Below are positions 1 to 8,112 of a DNA stretch of 64,000 nt, piece after piece. Each line of letters opens with the position of its first letter. Positions within the stretch are counted from its first letter, which is position 1. Position numbers and translations under genes: made by a program. The notes beneath the pieces were generated by a model. That model was not told the DNA's origin. It searched no databases and saw only the letters and a list, made by a program, of their open reading frames with translations. Where the stretch lies: the NCBI GenBank assembly GCA_946411565.1, contig CAMKEM010000001.1, positions 1-64,000 on the forward strand, written 5' to 3'. This DNA comes from an uncultured Prevotellaceae bacterium (lineage in GTDB: Bacteria > Bacteroidota > Bacteroidia > Bacteroidales > Bacteroidaceae).

Positions 1-10
1 AGTTAAAAAC

Positions 11-45
11 AGCTTGCTGTTTGCCATATAGGCAATTCGTCGAAC
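11..45. repeat. Short dispersed repeat, copy 1
   Basis: This copy shares the block GCCATATAGGCAATTCGTC, preceded by CAGCTT-CTG, with a second copy at 41726-41756. TTGCC-ATATA-GGCAA can form a small hairpin. No gene is associated and the function is unknown. Confidence 0.5.
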
Positions 46-89
46 TCACGTTAAATAGAAGGTTCAATAATAGCATAAAAAAAATCCCA

Positions 90-124
90 ATAAAAAAGTG
101 AGGCATTCGAAAGAATGCCTCACT
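90..124 (-). terminator. rpsP terminator
   Basis: A near-perfect hairpin (98-123; arms GTGAGGCATTC and GAATGCCTCAC) lies 25 nt after the rpsP stop. On the minus strand it is followed by a run of six T. Confidence 0.85.
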
Positions 125-148
125 TATGTTTTTGCTGTGAGCTAAAGA

Positions 149-682
149 TTACTCTGCAGCAGCCTCTTCAGCTGGAGCCTCTGCTGTTGCAGCAGCCTCT
201 GCCTCAGCCTTTGCAGCCTCAGCAGCAGCCTTCTTGTCAGCTACCTTCTTAGCGATTGCCTCGTTAACCTTCTTCTCAGCCTCGAGAGCAGCAGCAACTG
301 CCTTCTTCTTAGCGTCAGCGAGATTAGCCTTTACAGCCTCAATGCCCTTAGCCTTGTCAGCCTTCCAAGCATCGAACTTCTTCTGAGCCTCTTCCTCAGA
401 GAATGCGCCCTTCTTAACACCACCCTTGAGGTGCTTCATAAGATAAACGCCTTCCTTTGAAAGGATGTTACGTACGGTGTCAGTTGGCTGAGCACCGCAC
501 TCTACCCAGTAAAGTGCCTTCTCAAAATTCAAATCTACTGTGGCAGGATTGGTGTTTGGATTGTAAGTACCAATCTTCTCAGTAAATTTACCATCACGTG
601 GAGCTCTTGCGTCAGCGATAACGATGCTGTAAAAAGCGTAGCTCTTACGACCACCGCGCTGCAGTCTGATTTTTGTTGCCAT
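149..682 (-). CDS. rpsP: 30S ribosomal protein S16
   Basis: This is a small-subunit ribosomal protein that binds 16S rRNA during assembly. The first 80 or so residues are canonical S16 (start [18 protein letters not shown], then [14 protein letters not shown] and IGTYNPN). The remaining 95 residues form a low-complexity Ala/Glu/Lys tail ending in EEAAAE. The total of 177 aa is about twice the E. coli length; long tails of this kind are common in Bacteroidetes. It is monocistronic, with a TAACTTTG -7 element upstream (745-752) and a terminator right after the stop. The function is secure; the role of the tail is not known. Confidence 0.97.
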   Translation of the reverse strand: MATKIRLQRGGRKSYAFYSIVIADARAPRDGKFTEKIGTYNPNTNPATVDLNFEKALYWVECGAQPTDTVRNILSKEGVYLMKHLKGGVKKGAFSEEEAQKKFDAWKADKAKGIEAVKANLADAKKKAVAAALEAEKKVNEAIAKKVADKKAAAEAAKAEAEAAATAEAPAEEAAAE

Positions 683-744
683 TTTTTTGTAAAAATTTGT
701 TTGTTAGAAATGAATTTTATGCCTCTAACTCGTAAAGGCGGGTG

Positions 745-752
745 CAAAGTTA
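745..752 (-). promoter_or_regulatory. rpsP promoter, -7 element
   Basis: The minus strand reads TAACTTTG, a match to the Bacteroidetes -7 consensus TAnnTTTG, about 63 bp upstream of the rpsP start. No clear -33 TTTG is present at the usual spacing. Confidence 0.6.
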
Positions 753-972
753 CTAATTTTCTGCGAGATACGAACATTTTACATGAACCAAATAGCAAAA
801 TATTAATAAATATTAACCAAAATCAAAAGTCGGGAATGGCATTTTATTAGCAAATGCAAGTTATCATAACTTAAACATCATTAATTCCTGATGAATTTGA
901 ATGATAGCTCGGAAATTATTTCTAATTTTGCCGAACATTCGAAAAATAGAACTATAAAACAAGATAAAAAAA

Positions 973-2034
973 ATGAAACACTATCTATTCAGAATAGCAC
1001 TTTTATGCGTGTTACAAACTTTTATTCTCACACAACTCCACGCCCAGTTTTGTATTGTAGATGCCGAGGACGGAAAGCCGTTAGCTGGCGTGTATCTATA
1101 TGACGAGAACACGAATTGTATTGCAGTAAGCGACAAGAACGGCAAGGTAGGAAAGCTATCGGGCAAGGTTACGGCAAGTCTTATGGGCTATGAGGCTGTT
1201 ACAGTTGATGCCTCTACCTTCACAGGCAAGATTGAATTGAAATCCAAGTGGACTGACCTGCCCGAATTGGTTGTAAAAAAGAAGGATTATGCCAAGATGA
1301 CGGGCGTGTTCCGTGATATTTTCCGTAATAACGGTTCAACGGTGATCTACCGTGAGGGTATCGCGGATTACTATTTTAGCAAGAAAAAGCAAAAGTTCAT
1401 CCGTAGAGTACGTGCTTGTCGTCAATGGGAGTTGGCAGACATCCGTAAGCTCTCTACAAAAGAGCTTGCCACCAAGGGCATTTCGCTTTGGTTTTCCGGA
1501 TCAACAGACCTATCGAAAACCCATTTCCTTAAAAACACAGAGGAAACAGGAAGCAAAGGCGACACCACCACCTACAAAACAAAATACAAAGGTAAGGAAG
1601 TGGAAAATGCTATTATGAGGATAAAGATGCCAAAGCTGGGATTAATGCGCGATGTTACTGACAATTCAAAATTCCTAAAGAACGACACATCCAAATTCTG
1701 GGGTAGCCTATACATCACCAAGCAGAACATTAGCGACTGGACAATGCGCGATGAATCAAGCGACACATTAAGTATTTCATCAATAATTGCCACCCACAAA
1801 ATCTTTGTCGGAGATTTTCAGTATGACAAGGAGTCAGAGCCAATAGGCATTAATGCGATAAAGGATTTTATCGTTACTGGCATAGAATTTCTTACCGATA
1901 AAGAGGCAAAGGCAGAAATGAAAGAAAAGAAGATCGAGCATGATTTCAAGATGCCAGACATCTTGCCAGAGATAAATTTCAATAGGGAAAAAGAAACGAA
2001 GAATCTTGTAGAAGCCGATTTCTGGGAGCATTAG
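973..2034 (+). CDS. Exported protein with carboxypeptidase-regulatory-like domain
   Basis: This 353-aa protein starts with a signal peptide (residues 1-24, ending LHAQ). A segment of about 70 residues follows (FCIVDAEDGKPLAGVYLYDE, then SLMGYEAVTVD and LPELVV). It has the pattern of the CarboxypepD_reg-like beta-sandwich that begins many Bacteroidetes cell-surface proteins. In TonB-dependent receptors that domain precedes plug and barrel; here neither follows. The remaining 250 residues are a charged, probably periplasmic or surface domain that I do not recognise. A TAATTTTG -7 motif lies at 923-930. The gene stands alone, and its 3' flank carries an 11-bp repeat array shared with the end of the facing TetR gene. 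The function is unknown. Confidence 0.75.
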   Translation: MKHYLFRIALLCVLQTFILTQLHAQFCIVDAEDGKPLAGVYLYDENTNCIAVSDKNGKVGKLSGKVTASLMGYEAVTVDASTFTGKIELKSKWTDLPELVVKKKDYAKMTGVFRDIFRNNGSTVIYREGIADYYFSKKKQKFIRRVRACRQWELADIRKLSTKELATKGISLWFSGSTDLSKTHFLKNTEETGSKGDTTTYKTKYKGKEVENAIMRIKMPKLGLMRDVTDNSKFLKNDTSKFWGSLYITKQNISDWTMRDESSDTLSISSIIATHKIFVGDFQYDKESEPIGINAIKDFIVTGIEFLTDKEAKAEMKEKKIEHDFKMPDILPEINFNREKETKNLVEADFWEH

Positions 2035-2047
2035 CCTTTGCCTTCAA

Positions 2048-2145
2048 TATGAGTCCACACTAAACTCGATTTAAGTCCACAAATACGCCAATATTGAAGA
2101 TGGGACTTACAACGGACCTGTAACGGACCTACAACGGACCTACTT
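2048..2145. repeat. 11-bp-period repeat array A
   Basis: Three units of the form AACGGACCTAC follow each other at exactly 11 bp in 2111-2143. On the left AGTCC-containing units lie in the opposite orientation (AAGTCCACA facing TGGGACTT). The array runs into the last codons of the TetR gene, whose C-terminal VGPL is read from repeat units. It belongs to the same family as the arrays near 18.2 kb and 43.8 kb. Confidence 0.75.
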
Positions 2146-2779
2146 GTGGTTCAGAAAGAATTATGCCCTTATCCATAAGGAAAGAGTCGAGTTTTACTAC
2201 TCCCTTTTCCGTACAAATGCCACGCAAGAGGGTACATACGAAACTGACGAACAATTCGCGCATGTCATACTGGGCATACTCTTCTTGTGTGCGGAAGATT
2301 AAAGAGAATTGACGACCTACCTTGCAAACAAACTCATAGTTTACCTCTGGACGGAAATACCCTTCCTCTATACCACGAGCAAAGACTTCCATTGTTTTCT
2401 CCAGATTGCGATTCTCTATGTCACGGAATTCATCCGTAAGACCTGAATAGAATTTCAAATCCTTGAAGAACAAAGGATTAGTTTTAGAATAACGTTCTGT
2501 CTGTATTCTGAAATGCTCAATGATAAGATCCATCACATCGTTATTCTGTTCCTTGAACTTCTCAATAACGGCATGATGCTCTTCCATTGCCAGTCTGAGT
2601 ACATCAATAAGCAACGCCTCCTTGTTCTGGTAGGTCTCGTAAAGGGTGCGCTTACTCATCTTGAGAGAAGATGCAAGATCGTCCATCTTCACGGCACGAA
2701 TGCCATGAAGACGGAAAGCCTCACGCGCCATTGGCAATATGGTGGCTTTCAGTTGTTGACGACGATCTAATATCTCCAT
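2129..2779 (-). CDS. TetR/AcrR-family transcriptional regulator
   Basis: This 216-aa repressor-type protein has an N-terminal helix-turn-helix of about 45 residues (AREAFRLHGIRAVKMDDLA, then MSKRTLYETYQNKEALL), the hallmark of TetR DNA-binding domains. The rest is helical ligand-binding and dimerisation domain, which in this family is too variable to predict the ligand. It lies 14 bp downstream of the DUF3127 gene on the same strand, so the two are probably co-transcribed. No efflux pump or other obvious target is adjacent. The last codons are made of 11-bp repeat sequence, suggesting that the original stop was replaced by an insertion. Confidence 0.9.
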   Translation of the reverse strand: MEILDRRQQLKATILPMAREAFRLHGIRAVKMDDLASSLKMSKRTLYETYQNKEALLIDVLRLAMEEHHAVIEKFKEQNNDVMDLIIEHFRIQTERYSKTNPLFFKDLKFYSGLTDEFRDIENRNLEKTMEVFARGIEEGYFRPEVNYEFVCKVGRQFSLIFRTQEEYAQYDMRELFVSFVCTLLRGICTEKGVVKLDSFLMDKGIILSEPQVGPL

Positions 2780-2793
2780 ATTATCTTTTCTTT

Positions 2794-3204
2794 TTAGAAT
2801 GGGAGATCATCCGCAGATTCACCAGCAGCCTCTTGCTGTGGAGGGAATGGTGCAGCAGGATTTGCATCAGCAGCAGGAGCAACAGAAGCCTGAATTGGGG
2901 CTGCCTGAGGCTGAGCTATAGGAGCAGCATTAGGATCAACCTGACGAACATCGAAAGCACGAATATCGTTAAACCAACGACCGTTCCACTCATGAGCATC
3001 AACGTCGAAAGCAACGAGGACAGTCTGACCAACCTGAATATTATAACGCTGAAGACGGTCTGCGCCGAATACGCTGAATGCCATATGACGTGGGTACTGG
3101 CCTTCCTGATACTCAATTACGAACTCCTGTGACTTCCATTCGCCACGGGCACTTACGCCACTACGCTCAGGAAGAGCTGCTATTACTTTACCTTGTAATT
3201 CCAT
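2794..3204 (-). CDS. DUF3127 OB-fold-like protein with SSB-type acidic tail
   Basis: This is a 136-aa protein. Residues 1-90 match the DUF3127 pattern (MELQGKVIAALPERSGVSAR, EFVIEYQEGQYPRHMAFSVF, VDAHEWNGRWFNDIRAFDV), a small beta-barrel of OB-fold type. A Pro/Ala-rich linker of about 40 residues follows, and the chain ends in ADDLPF. That ending closely resembles the acidic hydrophobic tip (DDxIPF) by which bacterial single-stranded-DNA-binding proteins recruit repair and replication enzymes. It is divergent from dnaN, with a shared 180-bp promoter region. The family has no assigned function; a role in ssDNA metabolism is my inference from fold, tail and neighbours. TetR is the likely second gene of the operon. 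Confidence 0.85.
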   Translation of the reverse strand: MELQGKVIAALPERSGVSARGEWKSQEFVIEYQEGQYPRHMAFSVFGADRLQRYNIQVGQTVLVAFDVDAHEWNGRWFNDIRAFDVRQVDPNAAPIAQPQAAPIQASVAPAADANPAAPFPPQQEAAGESADDLPF

Positions 3205-3319
3205 TTTATTTTTGTGATAATTTGATTTTATATGCTGTTTTCGTCGGCGAAATTACTAAAATATTTTTAAAATCAATAATTTTATTGGGAATATTTTTCC
3301 AAATAACACAAAAGTTTTG

Positions 3320-3327
3320 TATCTTTG
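3320..3327 (+). promoter_or_regulatory. dnaN promoter, -7 element
   Basis: TATCTTTG matches TAnnTTTG 57 bp before the dnaN start. At 20-bp spacing the -33 position reads TTTC instead of TTTG. An A-rich leader follows. Confidence 0.6.
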
Positions 3328-3383
3328 TAGGCAATTTAACATATGTTGTATAACAAGAAAACAAAAACAAATCATACAAGACT

Positions 3384-4508
3384 ATGAGATTTTCAATTTC
3401 AAGCACAGCTCTAAGCAGCAAACTAAACATTCTGAGCAAAGTTATCAGTCCTAAGAACAGCATCAGCATACTTGAATGTTTCCTCTTTGAGGTGCAGGAC
3501 GGGAAACTCATACTTACCGCTTCAGACAACGCTAATATGATGAAATGCACCGTTGACCTAAACGAATATGACAGCAACGGATCATTCTGCGTACCTAATA
3601 GAATCATGCTAACTTCCGTTAAGGAACTCGCTGACCAGCCACTCGTTTTTGACGTGAACATGGACGATTGCAGCATCCAGATGAGCTACCTGAACGGTTC
3701 ATATAAGATTTTCGGACAGAAAGCCGATGAGTACCCACGCCTCAAGGGACTTGAGGGCGAGGCTACCTCAATAACAGTTCCTGCCGAGGTTCTTGCCAAC
3801 AACATCAACCGCACAATCTTTGCAACAGCACAGGATGAGCTGAGAATGGTGATGAACGGTCTCTACTTCGACCTCAAGGAAGACTATATGGCTATCGTTG
3901 CATCTGATGGTCACAAGCTCGTAAGAAACCGCATCTACAGCTGCAAGACTGAGATTCCTGCATCTTTCATTCTTCCAAAGAAGCCTGCAAATCTGCTCCG
4001 CTCTGTACTCGGTTCTGACGGTTCTGACGTTACAATCAGTTTCAACCAGACAAATGCCGAGATTCACTTCTCTGACGGTTTGCTTTCATGCCGACTCATC
4101 GAGGGCAGATACCCTAACTACAATAGCGTTATCCCACAGGACAACCCTAACACCCTGACACTTGACCGCAAGGCTCTCATCAGCGCAATGCGAAGAGTAA
4201 TGCCATTCGCAAGCGAGAGCACTCAGCTCATCAAGCTTCGTCTGGAATACAACAACCTCGAAATCAACGCAGAGGATCACGATTTCGCAACAAGTGCACG
4301 CGAGACAATAGCATGTGAATATGGCGGTATGCCTATGAGCATCGGTTTCAAGGGCGGAGCTTTGTACGAAATCTGCAACAACATTTCTTCTGACGACATC
4401 GTGATTGAGCTTGCAGATCCAGGCAGAGCCGGTCTTATCAGTCCTGCTGAGCAGCCAGAGGGTGAGGATATTCTTATGTTGATCATGCCAATGCTTCTTA
4501 ACGAATAA
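3384..4508 (+). CDS. dnaN: DNA polymerase III beta subunit (sliding clamp)
   Basis: This is the ring-shaped processivity clamp of the replicative polymerase. At 374 aa it has the standard length of three tandem clamp domains. Recognisable family segments include MRFSISSTALSSKLNILSKV at the start, the central VASDGHKLVRNRIY, and an acidic C-terminus ending LIMPMLLNE (usual form MP(M/V)R). The arginine of the usual ending is replaced by Leu-Leu-Asn-Glu, as in other Bacteroidetes. It is the first gene of a run with a DnaQ-like exonuclease (6-bp gap), porD and recN. Confidence 0.97.
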   Translation: MRFSISSTALSSKLNILSKVISPKNSISILECFLFEVQDGKLILTASDNANMMKCTVDLNEYDSNGSFCVPNRIMLTSVKELADQPLVFDVNMDDCSIQMSYLNGSYKIFGQKADEYPRLKGLEGEATSITVPAEVLANNINRTIFATAQDELRMVMNGLYFDLKEDYMAIVASDGHKLVRNRIYSCKTEIPASFILPKKPANLLRSVLGSDGSDVTISFNQTNAEIHFSDGLLSCRLIEGRYPNYNSVIPQDNPNTLTLDRKALISAMRRVMPFASESTQLIKLRLEYNNLEINAEDHDFATSARETIACEYGGMPMSIGFKGGALYEICNNISSDDIVIELADPGRAGLISPAEQPEGEDILMLIMPMLLNE

Positions 4509-4514
4509 ACTGGC

Positions 4515-5375
4515 ATGAAACTAAACTTGACTAAGCCTCTCATCATCTTTGATCTTGAGACTACAGGACTTGACATCAGCAAGGATCGTATCATCCAGAT
4601 TTCATATATCAAGGCTATGCCTGACGGTACGGAAAAGCGTGCAAACTACATGGTTAATCCAGAATGCAAGCTACCTGCCATCATCACCGAACTGACAAGC
4701 ATTACCGATGAGATGCTGGCTGACAAGCCAACATTCAAGGAACTTTCAGGAACACTCGTCAAGGACTTTGAGGGCTGCGACTTTGCAGGTTTCAACTCAA
4801 ACAGATTCGACGTGCCAATGCTTGCAGAGGAACTGCTGCGTGCTGGTCAGTCGTTCGATTTCTCCAAGTGCAGACTTATCGACGTGCAGACAATCTTCCA
4901 TAAGATGGAGCGCCGAAACCTTGCAGCCGCCTATAAGTTCTACTGCGGTAGAAAGATGGAGGATGACTTTCAGGCACACCTCGCAGATCAGGACACAGAG
5001 GCTACTTGGAAGGTACTTCAAGCACAGCTCGATATGTATGCTCCTGACAAGCAGGAAGAGGAAGAGCGCCGACTGGAGAACGATATGGATGTGCTCAACG
5101 AGTTCTCACGCCAGAATGACAACGTGGATTTCGCTGGCAGAATGGTGTGGGGCGACTTGAAAGGCCCTGACGGCAAGCCACTCATGGACAAGAACGGTAA
5201 GCCAAGAAAGCAAGAGCTATTCAATTTCGGCAAATACAAAGGTATGGCAGTAGCCGATGTACTTCGTCGTGATCCTGGCTATTACTCTTGGATGATAAAT
5301 GGCGATTTCCCTCTTGAAACCAAGCAATGGATGACAAGGATAAAGATGCGCGAGATCTATACAGTAAAGAATTAA
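4515..5375 (+). CDS. 3'-5' exonuclease, DnaQ (epsilon) family
   Basis: This 286-aa protein is a DEDDh exonuclease. Exo I is IIFDLETTGLD near residue 10, Exo II is FNSNRFDVPML near residue 95, and Exo III is HLADQDTEAT near residue 155 with the catalytic His and Asp. The C-terminal third ends in a small domain (LFNFGKYKGMAVADVL ... DPGYYSWM) of the DUF3820-like type often attached to such nucleases. It lies 6 bp after dnaN, so clamp and exonuclease are probably co-expressed. A proofreading or repair role is inferred. In Bacteroidetes whose polymerase III alpha lacks PHP proofreading it could act as epsilon, but that cannot be decided here. Confidence 0.9.
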   Translation: MKLNLTKPLIIFDLETTGLDISKDRIIQISYIKAMPDGTEKRANYMVNPECKLPAIITELTSITDEMLADKPTFKELSGTLVKDFEGCDFAGFNSNRFDVPMLAEELLRAGQSFDFSKCRLIDVQTIFHKMERRNLAAAYKFYCGRKMEDDFQAHLADQDTEATWKVLQAQLDMYAPDKQEEEERRLENDMDVLNEFSRQNDNVDFAGRMVWGDLKGPDGKPLMDKNGKPRKQELFNFGKYKGMAVADVLRRDPGYYSWMINGDFPLETKQWMTRIKMREIYTVKN

Positions 5376-5377
5376 AA

Positions 5378-6313
5378 GTGCGTTTCAATACACATCATAA
5401 CATTATCACTATCCGTACCATCGCAGTTATTGCGATGGTATGGTTGTGTAATGCCTTTTCGTCTGCTCAGGAGTTCAGGGCTAAGTTCACCATAAACCAT
5501 AATGCCGTTCAGATAGCCGATCAAGGCATTTTTGACAAACTGAAGGAAACTCTTGAGGAGTTTTTCAATAACCGCCAATGGACAAATCTTCAGTTCAAGG
5601 AGAATGAACGCATTACGGCGAACTTCAACCTCAAAATACAGAAATTCTCGCAAGAGACAAACACCTGGGGATGTGTTGCTACCATTCAGGCTATCCGCCC
5701 AGTATATAACAGTAGCTACACAACGACGATCTACAACAATACTGACCAGAACTTCAATTTCCAGTTCTCGCAGTTTGACCAGATAGAGTTCAACGAAGAG
5801 AACATCGACAATCAGTTGACTGCCCTTCTCGCCTATTATGCCTATCTCATCATCGGACTTGATCTTGACACCTTCGCTCCTAATGGCGGTGAAGAGGTTC
5901 TGCAAAGATGTATGAACCTTACAAACAACGCACAGAATCTTGACTACCCAGGTTGGAAGGCCTTCGAAGATTCAAGAAACCGATTTGCCATAATAAATGA
6001 CTATCTCGATGGAGCTATGGCACCTTTCCGTCAGTTGCAGTACAACTACTACCGCAAGGGACTCGACGAGATGGCAAACAACGTGGAAAGAGGTCGCACG
6101 GAGATAACAACAGCCATAGAGGAGAATCTGAAGAAGGCGCACGAAGACCGCCCTCTCTCCATGCTCCCACAGATATGGACAGACTATAAGAAAGAAGAAC
6201 TTGCAAACATCTACAAGGGCAAGGGTACGCAGAAAGAGAAGGAATCTGTGTATGACATTCTCTTCAGTATCAATGCCTCACAAAACAATACGTGGGAGAA
6301 GATAAAACAATAA
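5378..6313 (+). CDS. porD: Type IX secretion-associated PorD-like (DUF4835) protein
   Basis: I place the start at a GTG 2 nt after the exonuclease stop. This makes the protein begin with a normal signal peptide (TIRTIAVIAMVWLCNAFSSA, then QEF). The longer ATG frame from 5327 would put 17 charged residues in front of it and overlap the upstream gene by 49 nt. The mature 280 residues match the DUF4835 family (NRQWTNLQFKENERI, IQAIRPVYNSSYTTTIYNN, YYAYLIIGLDLDTFAPNGG). That family is linked to the type IX secretion machinery and is conserved directly upstream of recN in Bacteroidetes. The gap to recN is 4 bp. The PorD name is from memory of the family. Confidence 0.8.
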   Translation: MRFNTHHNIITIRTIAVIAMVWLCNAFSSAQEFRAKFTINHNAVQIADQGIFDKLKETLEEFFNNRQWTNLQFKENERITANFNLKIQKFSQETNTWGCVATIQAIRPVYNSSYTTTIYNNTDQNFNFQFSQFDQIEFNEENIDNQLTALLAYYAYLIIGLDLDTFAPNGGEEVLQRCMNLTNNAQNLDYPGWKAFEDSRNRFAIINDYLDGAMAPFRQLQYNYYRKGLDEMANNVERGRTEITTAIEENLKKAHEDRPLSMLPQIWTDYKKEELANIYKGKGTQKEKESVYDILFSINASQNNTWEKIKQ

Positions 6314-6317
6314 TTCA

Positions 6318-7994
6318 ATGCTTAAAGAATTACATATCAGGAATTTCGCTCTTATCGACTCGCTCGACATCGATTTCGAGTCGGGTTTCTCCGTCATAAC
6401 AGGTGAAACGGGGGCAGGTAAGAGTATCGTGCTTGGTGCTATCGGCTTGCTCATGGGACAGCGTGCCGACACAAAAGCAATAAAGACAGGCGAACAGAAA
6501 TGTAGCATTGAGGCTCATTTCAATCTCTCTGCCTACGACATGCAGGAGTGGTTTGATGAGAATGAGATAGACTTTGACGCTGACGACTGCATCATCCGTC
6601 GCGAACTGACCGCATCGGGTAAGAGCCGCGGTTTCATCAACGACACCCCCGCAACGGTTCATCAGATGAAGGAACTGGGTGAGATGCTTATGGACGTTCA
6701 CTCTCAGCATCAGAACCTCCTGTTACAGAAAGAGGATTTCCAACTGAATACCGTTGACATCATCGCGAACAATGTAAAAGAGCGTGTGGAATACACTAAG
6801 GTCTTCCGTGAACTCCATGCAGTGGAAAAGGCCCTTGCCGAACTCAAGGAAAGCATTTCATCAAACCAGAAGAACGAGGATTTCATGCGCTTCCAGTTAG
6901 ACGAACTGACGGCAGCCAACCTTGTGGATGGCGAACAGGAAGAACTGGAACAGGAACAGGAGAGCGCATCGCACACAGAGGACATCAAGTCTGCCCTCTA
7001 TGAAGCCGACACTCTTCTTAACGGTGACAACAACGACATCATCAGTAACTTAAAGCAGGTTTGCAGCAGTATCGACAGCATTACGAGGGTTTTCCCACAG
7101 GTTAATGAGCTGTCCGAAAGACTGGAGAGTGCCTACATCGAGATAAAGGATATTGCCTCAGACATCAGTAATGCTCTTGATGATGTGGAGTTCGACCCAG
7201 CAAGACTGGAATACATCAACAACCGTCTCGACACTTTCTACTCTCTCGAAAAGAAATATCAAAAGGATTCTATTGCAGAACTGATAGAAGAGCGTGACCG
7301 TCTGCAACAGGCTATTGACGCAATAGATAATTCCGATGAGGAACTGAAAGAGCAGACCGCCAAGGTTGCTGCTCTCCAGAAGAAAGCCCAGCAACTTGCA
7401 GATGTTCTCACAAAGACACGCACCAAGGCAGCAAAGACCGTAGAAGAGGAGATCCACAAGCGACTCACGGCACTCGGAATGCCAAACGTACAGTTTGCCG
7501 TGGAGCTTACCACGAACAAGACCGACAACTCTTCACATCTGACCAAAGATGGTCAGGATAAGATCGCGTTCATGTTCTCTGCCAACAAAGGTATGGCTTT
7601 ACGTCCTGTCTCTCAGGTTGCATCAGGCGGTGAGATAGCCCGTGTCATGCTCTCGCTGAAAGCTATGATTAGCGGTGCCGTCAAGCTCCCAACCATCATC
7701 TTCGACGAGATTGATACTGGTGTCAGCGGTAAGATAGCCGAGAAGATGGCAGATATAATGAAGGAGATGGGTGAAGCCAACCGTCAGGTAATAAGCATCA
7801 CGCACCTTCCACAGATAGCATCCAAAGGTTCTTTCCACTACAAGGTGGAGAAGCACGATACGGACAACGGCACCACCTCCCTCATGCGCCGTCTCACAGA
7901 AGAAGAGCGTATTCACGAAATTGCCCAGATGCTTAGTGGTGAGAACATCACAGATGCCGCACTCACCAATGCCCGCGAACTATTAAAGAAATAA
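6318..7994 (+). CDS. recN: DNA repair protein RecN
   Basis: This SMC-like ATPase acts in double-strand-break repair, bringing DNA ends to recombination. The 558 residues have the family length. The N-terminus MLKELHIRNFALIDSLDIDF is diagnostic, Walker A GETGAGKS lies near residue 32, and QHQNLL near residue 130. A central coiled coil spans roughly 150-400. The C-terminal ATPase half has SGGEIARVMLSLKAM, Walker B IFDEIDTGVSG and SITHLPQIAS. It is the last gene of the dnaN run; a 7-bp-unit inverted repeat starts 3 nt after the stop. Confidence 0.97.
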   Translation: MLKELHIRNFALIDSLDIDFESGFSVITGETGAGKSIVLGAIGLLMGQRADTKAIKTGEQKCSIEAHFNLSAYDMQEWFDENEIDFDADDCIIRRELTASGKSRGFINDTPATVHQMKELGEMLMDVHSQHQNLLLQKEDFQLNTVDIIANNVKERVEYTKVFRELHAVEKALAELKESISSNQKNEDFMRFQLDELTAANLVDGEQEELEQEQESASHTEDIKSALYEADTLLNGDNNDIISNLKQVCSSIDSITRVFPQVNELSERLESAYIEIKDIASDISNALDDVEFDPARLEYINNRLDTFYSLEKKYQKDSIAELIEERDRLQQAIDAIDNSDEELKEQTAKVAALQKKAQQLADVLTKTRTKAAKTVEEEIHKRLTALGMPNVQFAVELTTNKTDNSSHLTKDGQDKIAFMFSANKGMALRPVSQVASGGEIARVMLSLKAMISGAVKLPTIIFDEIDTGVSGKIAEKMADIMKEMGEANRQVISITHLPQIASKGSFHYKVEKHDTDNGTTSLMRRLTEEERIHEIAQMLSGENITDAALTNARELLKK

Positions 7995-7997
7995 ATA

Positions 7998-8095
7998 AAA
8001 AATGAAAAGTGAAAAATTATAAAATACGAGATAGTCTCTAACGCGCCAAAAAGGTAATCTGTATTTTTCATTTTATAATTTTTCATTTTTCACTT
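7998..8095. repeat. Heptad inverted-repeat element H1
   Basis: The left arm (7998-8027) and right arm (8061-8095) are imperfect reverse complements built of 7-bp A-rich units such as AAAAGTG and AAAAATT. The core contains TAGTCTCTAACGCGC and AAAAAGGTAA, which recurs in the next intergenic gap. The element fills the recN-to-next-gene gap, starting 3 nt after the stop and ending 17 nt before the next start. Confidence 0.8.
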
Positions 8096-8112
8096 AAAAG
8101 ATACATGACAAG

